Below, piece after piece: positions 10,634-22,180 of a DNA stretch of 64,000 nt (the first letter of the stretch is position 1; each line of letters begins with the position of its first letter). The DNA is taken from NCBI GenBank assembly GCA_018136815.1, contig CM030933.1:310001-374000 (forward strand), read 5' to 3'. The position numbers and the translations under genes are program-made. Origin of the DNA: Isochrysis galbana. Taxonomy: Eukaryota > Haptophyta > Isochrysidales > Isochrysidaceae. The notes under the pieces are model-generated. The model was given only the letters and a program-made list of their open reading frames with translations. It had not been told where the DNA came from and did no database searches.

Positions 10634-10869
10634 TATTTTTGCTCCTACCAGCAGCAAGTAGTGCCCTGACAGCCATTAGTTATTGCCTTCTGCTCAGTTT
10701 TCCTGAACGCAGCCATGGCCTTTTGGTTCATTTTGCTGTTCACAGCCAGTGCCTTCACTATTCGCTAGCCGGCAGCTCCCATGCGCCAGCCATGGTGGCC
10801 GCCAAATTTCCCATATAGATACAAAATAGTAGTATGTGTATATGTCATATGTGGCGGAAACGAGAAATA
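10634..10869. other. Spacer after tRNA-Pro
   Basis: No gene, repeat or motif was recognised apart from the T5 tract just after the tRNA. Confidence 0.4.
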
Positions 10870-11290
10870 GGTAGCCCGGTCACTCACTAGGGGGGTGCGG
10901 AGGGCACCATCTGTAATGGGCAAACGAAGGCCTTGTCGAATCAAGCCGAAGCTTGATCGTGGCAAGTCTCAGCGGGGCTAGGGGCATGAGTGAAGAGAAG
11001 TCTTGAGAGAGGGGGGAAAGGGCGCGCTACATCACGACGACCCACAAGACACCACCCCACATCACTCACTCACCAACAAGAAAACTCCGAAAACTAACGC
11101 AACATCGCACAAACAAACCAATGAAACAAATAAGGACAAAGGAACACAAATTCGGCGTGCAATGCGGCGGAGCTTCGAGGTAACTCATCGGCAAAAACAA
11201 AACTCACTCAATTTTCTCACACACTACACATTGATAGAAGCACCGCATCCGCATAGAGTATATAAAATACTCTGGATGCGACACCCCCCG
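10870..11290 (-). repeat. Dispersed repeat R2, copy 1 (minus)
   Basis: This is similar, in reverse complement, to 35395-36140 and 48785-49105. Shared phrases include 'tgcaatgcggcggagcttcg', 'ctcactcaccaacaagaaaa', 'gcttgatcgtggcaagtctc' and 'ggggtgcggagggcacc'. It contains no recognisable protein. Sequence beyond 11290 continues as AC-rich DNA with similar style, so the element may extend to about 11700. Confidence 0.65.
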
Positions 11291-11699
11291 ACTTAAGTCG
11301 AGCGTCCACGCGAGTCATGGGGTGATCAGGCCCAAAACAAGCATGAACAAACGAACAAAAGTCGAAACAATGAAACAAACACTATTGAGAGAGTGTGTGA
11401 CCTCTTGTCTTAGCCCCCAAAGAGCGTGCACTCTCAGTGGGTTCAACCAAACGCAATCGCGGATGGTTTGAAGACAAGTCTCAATCGGGGTGCACGTCCA
11501 GACCAAGCGGGCACACACATTCACAATCACGGAACAAAGGAACACTCACTTTTGAAACGAAAAGAACGAAGCGAATGAAGCGAGGAAGCCAAAGAAGCAA
11601 ACAAGCAAGGGCCCAAACCCCTACAACTTCCATGCATGGCCTAGAACGAGAACTCGGAACGTGGTGAAGAGCCAGGAGACGTTGAGCACCAACCTCACA

Positions 11700-12350
11700 C
11701 TTTGCAGCATCGTACGCAAACAGAGCAATATCAAAACGACAATAAACGAGAATCGAGTATCGAGAACGAGGACGCAGATGGCCGAAGCCTAAACAAGAAT
11801 AAGCGATTGAGTGATAGTGGCCGCTTAGCCAAACAAGAGGAGCTATCGGAAGCGATCGAGACGGGGGCGATATTTGCTCAACTACGACGCAACAAAAAGA
11901 ATGAAGACCGGGAACCGAAGATCGAGGGTCTAAACGACGAACACGCGGACAAGAACGAGGACAGGCGGGAGAATGAAAGCGAGCTCGAGACCAAGGCTGA
12001 CACCTCTGAGGACCACAACGCCCAATGGCGACAAACCATCAAACAGCATATCGCGCAGACGACAGACGAGAAAGGGAATAAAGAGAAGGAGAGAGCCTGG
12101 GACCACCACCACCGCCACCGCACCATCGATCGCGACGAACCACGACGACAAGGAGGAAGAGGAGGAGGCCTGAGTGCTTGAGGCTGAGGGGGCTCAGTCC
12201 TCAAGGGTAGGAGGGTGCGGTGGAGAGAACGAGAGAGAACAAACAGCGGGCATATGCAAGGCAATGGGGAAAAGCAAGGGGGGCAGTGGGAGGCGGAGGC
12301 TTGGCGAGGCGGAGGTGAGGCGAGCGGCGAAGGAATGGCGAGGGAAGGCA
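11700..12350 (+). other. Purine-rich block with a charged low-complexity ORF
   Basis: The plus strand is strongly A/G-rich. One open frame (11702-12181) reads as a Glu/Lys/Arg/Asn-rich polypeptide with no domain, and this is what a purine-biased strand yields by chance. Comparable blocks are at 41400-41720, 48040-48400 and 54150-54530. I do not call it a gene. Confidence 0.45.
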
Positions 12351-12737
12351 GGCTGACCGCGCTCGTCCCCGCAGAGGTGAGCCATGCTCATCCCATGGGT
12401 CAGAGCGGGCTGATGAGTGAGACGGGCATATGCACCATGCGCATGCGCATGTGCGGGCTTGTGCGCGGTGCGATGGCACTAAGGCACCATTCCCTCAGCA
12501 ATACCAAGTTTTGTGACATACTTCAAGGGGCGTCTGGTCAAATCACAGTTTGTCCTTGAAATGAAAGAGGTGGCTGATACCCCCATTGGAAAGCTCTTCC
12601 ACCCATGGTTCCCAGGAGATGAAATGTTGCTTTGATTGCCCTCTTTGAGACCTTAAGTGACGACGAAGCGTGATTTTGCCATCTAACGGCCGAATTTGTC
12701 AACATACGGCTCAAAAGGGCTAAAAAAAACTCCTCCC

Positions 12738-12930
12738 GCGTGAGCGAATCGTCCGAGTGCAGCACCGCATGCTGAATGTGGCAGCAAAAGTGAACGAAGA
12801 CAAGGTCTGCAGAGTTGGTCATGGGGAGAGCTTAGGTTGAATGGGAGGTAATGATGATTTGCTTCAGGGGGTGGGATGTCTCAAAAGCTCACTCTAAGCC
12901 ACATCAAAGGCATTGAAGGCCAGAGTCTTT
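12738..12930 (+). repeat. Dispersed repeat R5, copy 1
   Basis: This matches 42760-42920, sharing 'cctcccgcgtgagc', 'gtccgagtgcagcaccgcat', 'gaatgtggcagcaaaagtga' and 'ggcattgaaggccagagt'. No ORF is recognised. Confidence 0.7.
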
Positions 12931-13509
12931 AGATTTCATGGATTTTTAAGGACACCGTCCTTAGTTTAAGGACAGAACTTTCTAACCGAAAGGCATTGTA
13001 GGTACGGGCCTGGTCGACCTGCGCCAGAGCGGGCGCGATCGGCAGCGCACCTGTCCCGCCAGCGGCCAACAAACTTTTGTCGACCAGCGAGCAGCATCGA
13101 GCGCCATGGCGTCCTGGTGCTCCAGCTCCTCGTCAATCGCGAGCCCGGGCGAATCCTGCGGGGCGAGGGTCGGGACAGTCAAGTAGCATCCTGTGACAGC
13201 CGAATGGGCCGTGTGCGAGCTGTGTCGTGTGGTGCGTATGTGCATGCGCGGACGTCATCGCTGGGGCACCAGGGTTTGAAATTTGCTTTATAGGCAATAT
13301 GGGGCGTCGGACCCCTAATTTAAGAGGTGTGTAGGCACCTTTTAGACTAAAGAAACACATCTCTCAGTGGGAGCGACGTCTAGTTCGGCTCGTGTGCGCC
13401 GCCAGAGCGTGTGCAAGGGGGGGGGTCCGACGGGACTTCGCACGGTCTTTTCGGACGAGGATTCTGAAAAGGCGGGGAGACCCTCCGAGCCGCTTTCGCC
13501 GGGGCTTTC
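12931..13509. other. Intergenic stretch with nothing recognised
   Basis: Several short frames exist on both strands, but none has a recognisable domain. No repeat shared with the rest of the window was found, apart from the GGTCAAA element that starts at its end. Confidence 0.4.
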
Positions 13510-13573
13510 CGCTCACGGTCAAAAATGTCGACCCCCCCCAATATTAGTACTTAAAAAGCCCTGTTTGACCACT
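13510..13573. repeat. GGTCAAA-type short inverted-repeat element, copy 2
   Basis: It begins 'cacggtcaaaaatgtcgacc' and ends 'aaaaagccctgtttgacc'. It is a shorter, diverged relative of the elements at 3925-4025 and 47268-47345, with GGTCAAA/TTTGACC at the two ends. Confidence 0.55.
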
Positions 13574-13985
13574 GCGACTCGGCCACCGTCAGCCCAGCGC
13601 CAGTCAATCGACCCCCCGAGCAGCTCATCAACCGCGGGCACGCGTTCCGCTACGTGCGCGCGCTGGACAAGCATGGCACCGAGCACCAGGGCGTTTTGAG
13701 TGATGCCGACTCGGACGGCGATGCGCTCGTCCTCTGGAAGAAGCACGAGCACTCGCAGACGCGGCCGCCATTCAAGCGGCTGCGCGTGCTGAACCCTGCC
13801 GCCGACGTTCCGCTGCAGAAGTACACCGAGGAGCTCGTGCTGCCAAGCATGCCTGAGGGATGTGGGCTCTTCTTTGAAAAGGAAACCCAGACAGGGGGCA
13901 TCGGAGAGCACGTGCGCATGGAAGTCCTGTTCCCGAACGCAGCGAAGCCGTGCGCCTCTCCCTCGCTGGCGCTCCTGTGCTCCGG
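13573..13985 (+). pseudogene. Orphan coding fragment between two repeats
   Basis: The frame is open from the end of the GGTCAAA element to the start of an R1 fragment. It gives about 138 protein-like residues, including INRGHAFRYVRALDKHGTEH, LVLWKKHEHSQTRPPFKRLR and CGLFFEKETQTGGIGEHVRM. There is no ATG at a sensible place and no stop, and continuation on the right reads into repeat sequence. It may be one exon of a gene or a captured or degenerate fragment. I do not recognise the family. Confidence 0.4.
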
Positions 13986-14233
13986 GGGCTCCCACCTCCC
14001 ACGCTGCACCTGTCTGCCTGTCGACCAGGGGGGGAGGGGGGGTTGGAGCGATGGGCTGGCCACGACGGGCTAGGGCGAGCGAGGCAGGCGAGACCGCCAG
14101 GGAGAGAGTGCGTCAGCTATGCATTCTAGCCCGGGTATGGCCTAGGAGTGGGTGTGGTTCCTCCCCCAGTCAGCAGGGGAGGAGTGGAGAGAGGGGGGGG
14201 CTCGTGCCCCCCCCCATGGGCCAACCAAGTATA
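13985..14233 (-). repeat. R1 retroposon, partial copy (5' part)
   Basis: In minus orientation the 5' terminus lies at about 14233 (a diverged 'aaccaagtataaaccaagc'), next to 'cccatgggccaa' and a ggggctcgtgcccc hairpin. It covers roughly the first 250 bp of R1 and then stops. Confidence 0.65.
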
Positions 14234-15525
14234 AACCAAGCAACGGAAATGAGGATGAGGGGGATGTGGTAACGCATAGAGAGAAGCGACGAAACACCAA
14301 TGAATGTCCAAAACCAAAATATGAGAAGGCCAAAGAAGAAGACACTAGACTCGCACTTGCGTTTGCCGTTGCACACGCGTTTTGTTCGGTTGCCATTGCT
14401 TAGTGATAGGAGGACATGTGGAGCCCTCATCCCGAGCACACCATATGGCATACCCGTCTCGACGGGGCGAGGGGGGCGGGGGAACGCAATATATAACACA
14501 AACACACGCATAAAGACGTGGAGCATGGCACATGGCGCACGTGGCCATCGTTGGAGGACTAGAATCAGTGTCACCCGAGTCGTCGAGGACTTGCCATTCC
14601 ACGTATATCAGATGGCTAGACCGACAACGAACCTGCAAAGTGGCATCGGATGGTGGTGCCAACGTTCATACACGAAACAACGAGAAGCGCGACTTGCGAT
14701 AGAATTGTAGAGCAAGTGGGACCACATAGGCCGCAAGTCGATGCCAGCTACCTGGCAAACTCACAAGAGCAACAGGTGAACAAATGCCGCAATTTGAGGA
14801 TGAGATGACAAGCGCACACAAGCATTCAAGAGCTGAGGGACATTTAACAGAACAGAGACACGGCTGCAGAAAGGGTCGAAGGTCCCCTTCGTCTTCAATA
14901 CGGAAGAAGGCGCATGTGCCTGCCGAAAAGCGTCGGTAGACGCTAAGAACGACCTGCTTATCAAATAGAAATGAGGAAGGCACTGTTGAAGAGAGCAGCG
15001 AATGCAGATGCACAACGCTTCAGCCGGTAGAAAGCCAACGGAGCGATGGCCACAAAAGAATTGCATAGGACTGGGCGGCATCGAGCAGATTGCTGGAAGT
15101 CCTGGAAGAGGTTTCCGGGTGAAAACACAGCATGGAAATATGGGGCAAGATGCTATGTGACGGCGTGGTCGTAGGCGCACGCATCCGGTTGGAGCAGCGA
15201 GGAATGCCTAGCGCTGCCCGAGCGGCGCGCTGAGACTGTGTCAAGTGAAAGACGCATGAGGAACGCAGTTGCACTGTACAACGAAGCACCGTAAGCAGAT
15301 GTTTCTTGGGTCCGGTTGGCACTGCAGAGGGGTTGCTCAGCACACGTGGGACTTGGAGAAAATCGTGCGTAGGGATGCGGGCCAAGTTTGGACGACATGC
15401 AAAGAAGTGCAAGATGAAGTGAGTTGAGCTTGCAAGCCAAGAACTCGATAAGCCAGGGTGGGTTGAAGTGTAACGAAGAGCTGAGCTTACGATTACAGTC
15501 GTCAGCGAGTAGGGAGGAGTAGGGA
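14234..15525. other. Stretch downstream of the KH gene
   Basis: This lies 3' of the minus-strand KH gene and may hold its 3' UTR. Minus-strand frames here (for example 15020-15532) lack any recognisable domain. A GTGATCCC at the KH stop (CCTTG|GTGATC) could in principle be a splice donor, but no convincing further exon was seen. No repeats were recognised. Confidence 0.4.
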
Positions 15526-18500
15526 TCACCAAGGCGCGTCGTTGTCGAAGCAGAGGTCGGGCGGCAGCGAGGATGAGTTACCGCAAGCAGCGATGGGGGC
15601 AGGGCGCGAGAATTCGCGATGTGCAGTAAGCATACCGCGGAGAAAGCCGCCGTGATCTGCGGATGGCAGGTGAGGGGCCACCGAAGGCGCAGCCGAGAAG
15701 GCGGCCAGCACACTATGTGGAATGACGCCATTTGTGTGCCCTGCCGCCGCGAAAGTTGCCCCAGTGGTGGGGGAGACGGTCGAGCAAGGGGCAGGAGCGT
15801 CGGCTTTGCGCGACGCCCCGTTGATGCCATGGTGTCCATTGCGAAAGGAGCTAGAAGCAGCATCTATGCCCGCCGGAGGTCCGAAGGCGGCATGGGATGT
15901 CTGAACGGGTGAGGGCGCTGGGGCGACAGCGGGATTACCCGCGAGGAGCGCTGGTAGCGATGCCTCGTCGAATATCATGCGTGCACAGGGCTCGACCAAC
16001 GCATGACGTAGCCTGTTAAAAGCGCCAAATGTGCTCTTGGAAAGTGCCTCTTCAGTGCCGCCATTGGCTAGCGTATTAGGCAACGAAAGTCCGGCTTGGA
16101 GCCTAGGCGAAAGCCATGACGGGGCAGAGGACATGGGCATCATTGAGGTGATAGGTGAAGTGGAAGCCACTGAAGCAGCTACGCTTGAGCTGAAAGATGC
16201 GGTCAGGTTGGAAGATGGGAGCAGTGGAAGGGCACCTAACCCATTAGGAGCAGGTGCCGGTGCTGGTGGCAGCGGTGGCGCCGGTATGTGCTGAAGTGGC
16301 TGGCGCGCTTGTGGGAAGGGCTGCTGCTGTAGAAAAGGCAGCGGTGACGGCGTGGAAGGAGGAAAGTGCAAGTGAGAGAGCAGTGAGTGCGACAACAAGG
16401 GAGGGACAGTTGGTGGCGGCGGTGGAGGCGCAGCAGGAACGGAGATGGCATCGGTTGCATTCGCGAACCCGTTGACCGGAGTCGCTTTACTCGGCGCGTC
16501 CATAGGAGTGCCTGGAGTGCGATGAGGCCTTTGCAGAGAAGAAATGCTGCTCACAGGAGCGAGTGGCTGGAGGAGAACCTCGTCAATGAGAGTAATTGCA
16601 ACCTGAACTTGAGCATCAGTGCCTGTGACGCGCAGCTGCTGACATGGCTCTATTGTGCCAGGCAACGGAGGCAAGTCCTCATTGTCGATCTTGATATAGG
16701 CACGAGAGGTGTCGCGCATCCGGCGGATTGTTGATCCGCCAGGGCCAATAAGTCGACGCGCTTGCTCCTTGGTGATGACGCGGCTGACTTCAGCAGCGGG
16801 AGAATCCTGGGAATGACACACAAGCTAAGTCAGATGGATGGGTTTAGACATGTGAGCGTTGTGCTATGACATTGATTGTTTCAGACATGTGTGTGCGGCG
16901 CTCAACTTTCAATGGTTGTGAGCCTCATGCCGATTACAAAGCGCAGGTGAGTCCGGGCGCACCTGAGTCGGTGCTGGCGTAGGCACTTGCGCCAAGATTT
17001 CATTGATAAGTGCCAGCGCGACCTGCACTTGCGAGTCGGTGCCAGTCACTCGAAGTTGTTGGCATGGCTCATTCGTGCCAGGTGGAGGCGGCTGATCCTC
17101 GTTGTCGATTTTGATGAAAGCTCGGGACGCATCGCGCAATCTGCGAATGGTGGCTCCTCCTGGGCCAATGAGCCGGCTGACTTGTGACTTTGGGACAGCA
17201 CGTTGCATCTCTGTCTTGGCATAAGCTGCCTCCGTTGGGGCAGCACTAATTGCGAGATCCGACCTCTGACTCGATACTGGCAGTTCAGAGCCAAGGGGTG
17301 AGGCGAGGAGATCATCAATCATCCCCAGGGCGACTTGCACTTGAAGCTCAGTGCCGGTCACGCGCAACTGCTGGCATGGCTCGGTGGTGCCTGGCGGCGG
17401 TGGAAGATCCTCATTGTCGATTTTGATGAATGCCCGGGATGCATCTCGCAGCCGACGGATTGTCGCTCCTCCCGGACCGATGAGCCTTCGTGCCTGCTCC
17501 TTGGGGATGGTGCGCACAACAGCGGAGCTCGCGAACGCGGGTGACGGAGCTGGGATAGTCGCGTTATCGGCAGAAGGCAAGCTGGATGAGGACGAATAGC
17601 TCGAGGACAACGAGGCTGTGCCACTATTGTTGTTGCTCATGGTGGACACTGCCGCAGAGGTCGAGCAGCACGCCGTGGGAGCTGCTGCCGGGAAATCGGC
17701 GAGGAGATCGTTTATGAGCTGGAGCGCCGTCGCAACCTGCGCGTCCGTTCCGATTATGCGCATCTGCTGACGAATCGATGTTTCGCCGGCGGCCGGAGGT
17801 ATTTCATCGTTGTCGATTTTGATGAAAGCCCTCGAAGTATCGCGGAGCTTGCGAATAGTGGCACCTCCCTGTCCAATCAGGCGGCGCACTTGGTCTTTTG
17901 CGATGGAGCGAACGATTTCGTGCTTTCCCTCGATGTTTTCCTTCGGAATGCCGGAGTCAGTGTTCAGAATCTCGTGGATCAGCGCAAGGGCAAGTTGTAC
18001 TTGGGAGTCAGTGCCGGTCACCCGCAGCTGCTGGCAAGGCTCCGTTGTGCCTGGTGGGGGCGGCTGATCCTCGTTGTCAATCTTGATGAAGGCACGCGAG
18101 GTATCCCGCAGCCTCCGAATGGTGGCACCCCCAGGTCCAATAAGTCTGCTGACTTGCGATTTGGCGAATAGCTGATTGACGACGACGGGCGGCGCGGCAA
18201 TACGGCCGTCTATCTTCCCACTGGCACCTTCGGCATGTAGAGCAGCAACCACCGCTGTGAGCTTCTCCTTGGCAGCACGGACCTGTGCATGCGTTCCTTC
18301 TAGCGAGACGGTCTGCATGCCATCGACGCTTTCATTGCTCACGACGATTTTGCAGCCGCTCTGCTCGCGGATGGCCTTAATCGTCACGCCGCCTGGCCCA
18401 ATGATCCTTCCACATGTCTCGCGATCATACTGCGTCGTCTCGCTGTAGGCATCGCTCGCCTCCAGGATTGCGGGCGTAGGTGGGGAGTGGTTCTCATTGG

Positions 18501-18549
18501 ATGCCAGTAGAAGGGACATGATGGCGTCCTCTATATTTCCCCTCAGCAT
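15526..18549 (-). CDS. Six-KH-domain RNA-binding protein (2 exons)
   Basis: The model is complement(join(15526..16806, 16963..18549)), 955 residues. The intron is GT-AG (CAG|GTGCGC to CCCAG|GATTC), phase 0. The start is the ATG at 18549; the frame just upstream has only a GTG. KH1 (about 37-105) is the divergent one, with GRIIGPGGVTIKAIREQSG. KH2 (about 125-197), KH4 (345-417), KH5 (450-522) and KH6 (535-605) are near copies built on RLIGPGGATIRRLRD and FIKIDNED. KH3 (213-285) has a GQGG loop. Every domain keeps the GxxG loop that grips single-stranded nucleic acid. The C-terminal 350 residues are Pro/Ser/Ala-rich and look disordered. The layout resembles vigilin/PCBP-type RNA-binding proteins; the target RNA is unknown. 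The upstream flank carries extreme poly-C runs (18641-18782). Confidence 0.85.
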
Positions 18550-18640
18550 GCCCCCCACGCCCGTCGGCGCTGCCCCCCGCCCCGCCCCGCCGGGCAGCAG
18601 AGTGTGGATGGCGCTCCCTGCGGGGCCTTGCGCCCCCCGC

Positions 18641-18782
18641 TCCCCTCCCCCCCCCCCCTCCCCCCCCCCCCCAATCGCCTGCCTTACCCCCCCCCCCCCC
18701 CCCCCCTCCTCCCCTCCACTCGCCCTCCCCCCCCCCCCCCCCCCCCCTTCCCCCCCCCCCTCCCCCCCCCTTCTCCCCCCCT
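18641..18782. repeat. Poly-C/C-T homopolymer cluster upstream of KH gene
   Basis: On the plus strand this is almost pure C with sparse T. It includes uninterrupted runs of about 20 C (18687-18706) and 21 C (18727-18747). It sits about 90 bp upstream of the KH-gene start codon, so the gene's sense strand is G-rich. It could form G-quadruplex or i-motif structures. Exact run lengths may be assembly-limited. Confidence 0.85.
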
Positions 18783-19756
18783 TCGCCTTCCGGCCTTCGC
18801 TCGTAGTCTCGCTCGCCCACCTGCGACACCGAGCTGGCTATGAATAGGCATGCGCTTCCCTCCCCTTGCGCCCCCCCCCCCCAACTCCCCCCGCGCGGCC
18901 CACGCCCCAAACCGCGGACACAGCGCTGCCGCGCGGCGGCTTTCACGGCTGTCCCAGGGTGCTGCGACTCGCCGGGGCGCAGCCCACTCCCTCGTTCGAA
19001 ACGGACACGGCGCGCGGGGGAAAGAGCGGAGCTCGGCAGTTCTGCGCCGCCCCTTTCTCCGCCCTTCCCCCAGCGAGCTCGCGGCGGAGGCGAGCACGCA
19101 CTGCCGCTCCGCGCAGGGGGAAGAAGAGACGTGCCGATCTGGCGCACTGGCATTCTTCCCAAAATTCTCGACTGGGAGGATGACGGTGCCAGGGCGCGAC
19201 GGCGCGGCGACGAACCTCCCGCGTGGATGAGACGCTGGTCGAAGGAACGCGAGGATCGCCTGGAGGGAAAGTACTCGATCTAGGGCTGGTCTCCGCGCGC
19301 CTCGTTCTCGCCGAATCTCGCTGCCAGAGCTCCAGCAATCTCGAGCCACCTCGAGAGTCGAGGCCTTCTTCTTCTTTCTTGTTCTACGAGCCCCCTTGGC
19401 TCGCCTTCGCATTCTTTAATCACCGAATTCCTAGCAGGATTTCCTAGTGGGCTTTCGACTGTGGACCCCCAGAAGGGCAAGTTGCACAGCAGATTATCAG
19501 TACTACAGCTATGTATCAGTATCCGTAACAGCGCCTTGAATTCCAAATCACTGTCTGCTATGAGTGTGTTGACATACGCATTGTATGTAAACTTTCTAAT
19601 ACAGTATGGGTGCACCATTAAGAAAACAGGACTCCAAAGCTTCTAAAGCTTTCTTGCCCCCACCGGGCTCCGCCCGGAGGTTTCTTATTTGAGGTTTCTT
19701 AGGGGCGGGGTGGGGGTGGGGGGGGGTTTCTTATTTCTTGCGGAGACGAAAGTCGA
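18783..19756. other. GC-rich, then AT-richer intergenic stretch
   Basis: The part from 18850 to 19300 is very GC-rich with long open frames on both strands, as expected from composition. No domain was recognised. The part from 19450 to 19690 is AT-richer and empty. It may contain promoter and 5' UTR sequence of the minus-strand KH gene. Confidence 0.35.
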
Positions 19757-19833
19757 GTGCGCGGCCCCCCCCCCCCCCCCCCCCGCGCCCCCCCCCCCCC
19801 CCCGCGCCGTGGCCCCAACAAACTCCGCCCCCA

Positions 19834-20814
19834 AATGCCCTCGCTCGTCGCCATGGTCTTGGGACTGAGGGAGCTGTTCGGCACCCCTCCCGGCGGGCAG
19901 CTCACTGAGGACGTCGCAAAGATGCGACGCGAAATGGGCTTGCCCGCCGCAGGCTCGCTCCTGCAGCAGGTGGAGGAGTTGTGGAATATCACAGGTTTGG
20001 GAGGCAGCCCCCCCCGAAGAGCGTCGGAGCTGGCAGCTCCCCCTCCCCCCCCCCCAAACCAGCCCTGCGACCGGGAGGAAGGGGGGACGAGTGCGACGCA
20101 CGGCGGCACAGGACGCACGGCAGCAGCTTCTCGGCTCGCCCAGCAAACTCGGCGGGGAGGAGATTATGCGGGCCAACAGACAACAGACGGGGACGAAGAG
20201 GAAGAGGGCGGCAACGAGCGCTGCAGTAGTGGACCCGAAGCAACCGACCCTCTTGACGACTATGCCGATGGCGACGAGAATCTACGTGACGTCGGCGGCC
20301 CGGCGAGCGGCCTCGCAAGCCATGGCGTCGGTCTGCTTGTCATCCGACGAGTTCATAGGGAGAAGTCGGCTTACAGGTGAGCCGCTTTCCATCGGAAAAG
20401 AAGCCGCTCAAGGCCCCTGAGCCGACGTTCGGGTGCGAGTGGTGCGGCCGCTCCTTCCCTAAGGCCATGAGCTTGCGATTGCACTGTCTGCACAAGCATG
20501 CATGCAGCGAAGCGGGGGAAGAAGTGCAGAAAACCCCAGGCCAGCAGTTGGCTCTCCCCAAAGAAGCCCCTGTAACTCTCACACTGTCTCCTTGGCGCGT
20601 CGAAGCCAACGGCAGAGTCGCATTCGCCATTCGGGTGAACGGCAGGTCCGTCACTGACTGGCGCGCCCAGAGAGAGGCGGATGAGGCGGCTGCTGCTGAG
20701 GCTCGGAGGCGGAGAGAGCGAGAGTGCTACAGGCGCATGAGTTTCGACGAGAATGGAGGTGTAGGTGAGGGGAAAAAAAAACTTTTAATATTCTCGCCTC
20801 GCGCGCGGCACTGA
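19834..20814 (+). CDS. Uncertain C2H2 zinc-finger locus, broken reading frame
   Basis: A first stretch begins MPSLVAMVLGLRELFGTPP (ATG 19834) and reads well to about 20035. After a run of C the more protein-like frame changes (GTKRKRAATSAAVVDPKQ). From 20399 another frame carries a clear C2H2 finger, CEWCGRSFPKAMSLRLHCLHKH, and then a basic stretch (RRRRERECYRRM). The last 15 or so residues, to the TGA at 20814, are read from a LINE 3' end. Either small introns, homopolymer length errors or decay break the frame; I cannot choose. The zinc finger is seen directly; the joined gene is inference. It may be a nucleic-acid-binding or transposon-derived protein. Confidence 0.35.
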
Positions 20815-21970
20815 GATCTATCTTCGTAGCCACGCTCCTTCCCACCTCGCTCCCCACTACCCGCCTTGCGGCTCCTCCCCTTGTGCTCTACTTAGGGGCT
20901 CAGGTTGTTGGGGGGAGTTGGGTTGGATCGGGTGCACTTGTCCCCAGCGAATGTTCTCGCCTTTCTCCTGTGTCACTGGGTGGCCTGTTTATGTTTATTT
21001 TGGTCGTTTGGGCGTCTTGTCGTCCTTGAAGCTCGTTGTGTTGCGCGGTGTTTTAGCGCCTTCTGGTTGGGCTCGAGGCAGGCTGTAGGTGTGTCTCAGG
21101 CTAGCCGCTCTGCTAGGCCGATCGCTTCCGCCACTTGTCTCAGGGTGTCGCTCATTTTCAATCTACCCTTTTGGTCCTCCGTGAATATCGGTGTGCTAAG
21201 TTCCCTTGGGGTTTTGATCTTGGGTTTCCTTCCCTGGGCGGCCTTTCCGGTTCTCGCCGAGTTGTAGAGGCTCGGCGGAGCGCGGCCTCTCACCAGGGTA
21301 GAAAATCTTATGAGCGTGGCTTCCAGTGTTGGTATATAGTGAAATTCGTACGACTCATATTTTACTCTGTAGAAGTCTCTGATGATGTACCTCCACGCTA
21401 TTACGTATAGGGATTTTAGGCTGTCGGGGGTAACCGCACTAGGATATGCGAAGAGTCTGTCCTTTGCCTTTTGCGTGCGCGACCTTTTGGGGCAAGGCGT
21501 GTAGTTGGTTATGGCGTCAATGGTTTCGAATATTTTCTTCGTCGCTGGGCACCACGCTAGGTGGCACGAGTCTTCGCGGTGGCATTGGCATAACCTGCAT
21601 TCACTCGTCTGGCTGTCCGCAAATCTGTTTCTGGTTCCGATTCTCCTGTGGGTTATGTGTTTGAAGTGTGGGTGTTTGTCGGTGTGTTTTAGCAGTGGAA
21701 GAGCGTATAGTCTTGCTATATGTTTCCACTCCTCCTTTGTAATGTCTAATCTCTTTTCCCATGCGGGTTTCGCCGTTCGCCGTTTGTGGGGCATTCGTTC
21801 GGGCTGTTTTTAGCGTGGCTTTCGTGATGTCTGAGACCTTGATCGCGTCTAGCGCTACTTTCCCTTTGTTTATAGCGTACTCTTCCGCCAGAGGGTATTC
21901 CGTAAATCTCGGGCCTTTGTACCCGTTCTCCCATTTAGCCGGTGGGTGGTAGTACCGGACTTCACTCTCG
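20771..21970 (-). mobile_element. 5'-truncated LINE with ORF2 C-terminus and oligo-T end
   Basis: The minus-strand frame 21794-21096 encodes a reverse-transcriptase C-terminal region with a Cys/His cluster (CRLCQCHREDSCHLAWCP) typical of LINE zinc-binding ends, and finishes AEAIGLAERLA. About 60 further residues of the same protein lie upstream in another frame (YPLAEEYAINKGKVALDAIK), so a frameshift occurred near 21770. The 3' UTR ends 'gagaatattaaaagtttttt' plus more T. The RT and endonuclease domains are absent. It is non-functional. Confidence 0.8.
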
Positions 21971-22082
21971 TCTGTTACGTCTCCCTGAAGCTTTCAGGCC
22001 GGTGCTGGGGTAGACTAGACCTGGAGTCTACGAGCAACCAAAAGAACGGGCGGTAGCTAGAGCTAGAGCTCAAAAGTCGCCC

Positions 22083-22180
22083 TTCCTAGGGCGGTCAAAC
22101 ATGCCTTTTAACTTCTAAGGGTGAAAATTCACCAAGTCAAGATTGAGGTTTTATCACTTATCACGCGATTTTTTTGGTAT
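22083..22180 (+). repeat. GGTCAAA-end repeat, longer type, copy 1
   Basis: It begins 'agggcggtcaaacatgcctt' and continues 'cttctaagggtgaaaattca' and 'gattgagg'. It is related to 25362 and 52488 but diverged. The right limit is unclear. Confidence 0.5.

Noticed and set aside
11702..12181. 159-residue Glu/Lys/Arg-rich ORF
   Set aside because: Purine-rich strand bias explains it; no domain and no matched splice context.
18494..19412. Gly/Arg-rich minus-strand ORFs upstream of the KH gene
   Set aside because: They are created by poly-C/poly-G runs and high GC; no domain.
19757..20380. A single 207-residue protein from the poly-Pro start
   Set aside because: The first 25 residues are read from poly-C, and the most protein-like frame changes within the stretch.
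21096..21794. An intact LINE or an active reverse transcriptase
   Set aside because: Only the C-terminal zinc-binding end is present, with a frameshift; RT and endonuclease domains are missing.
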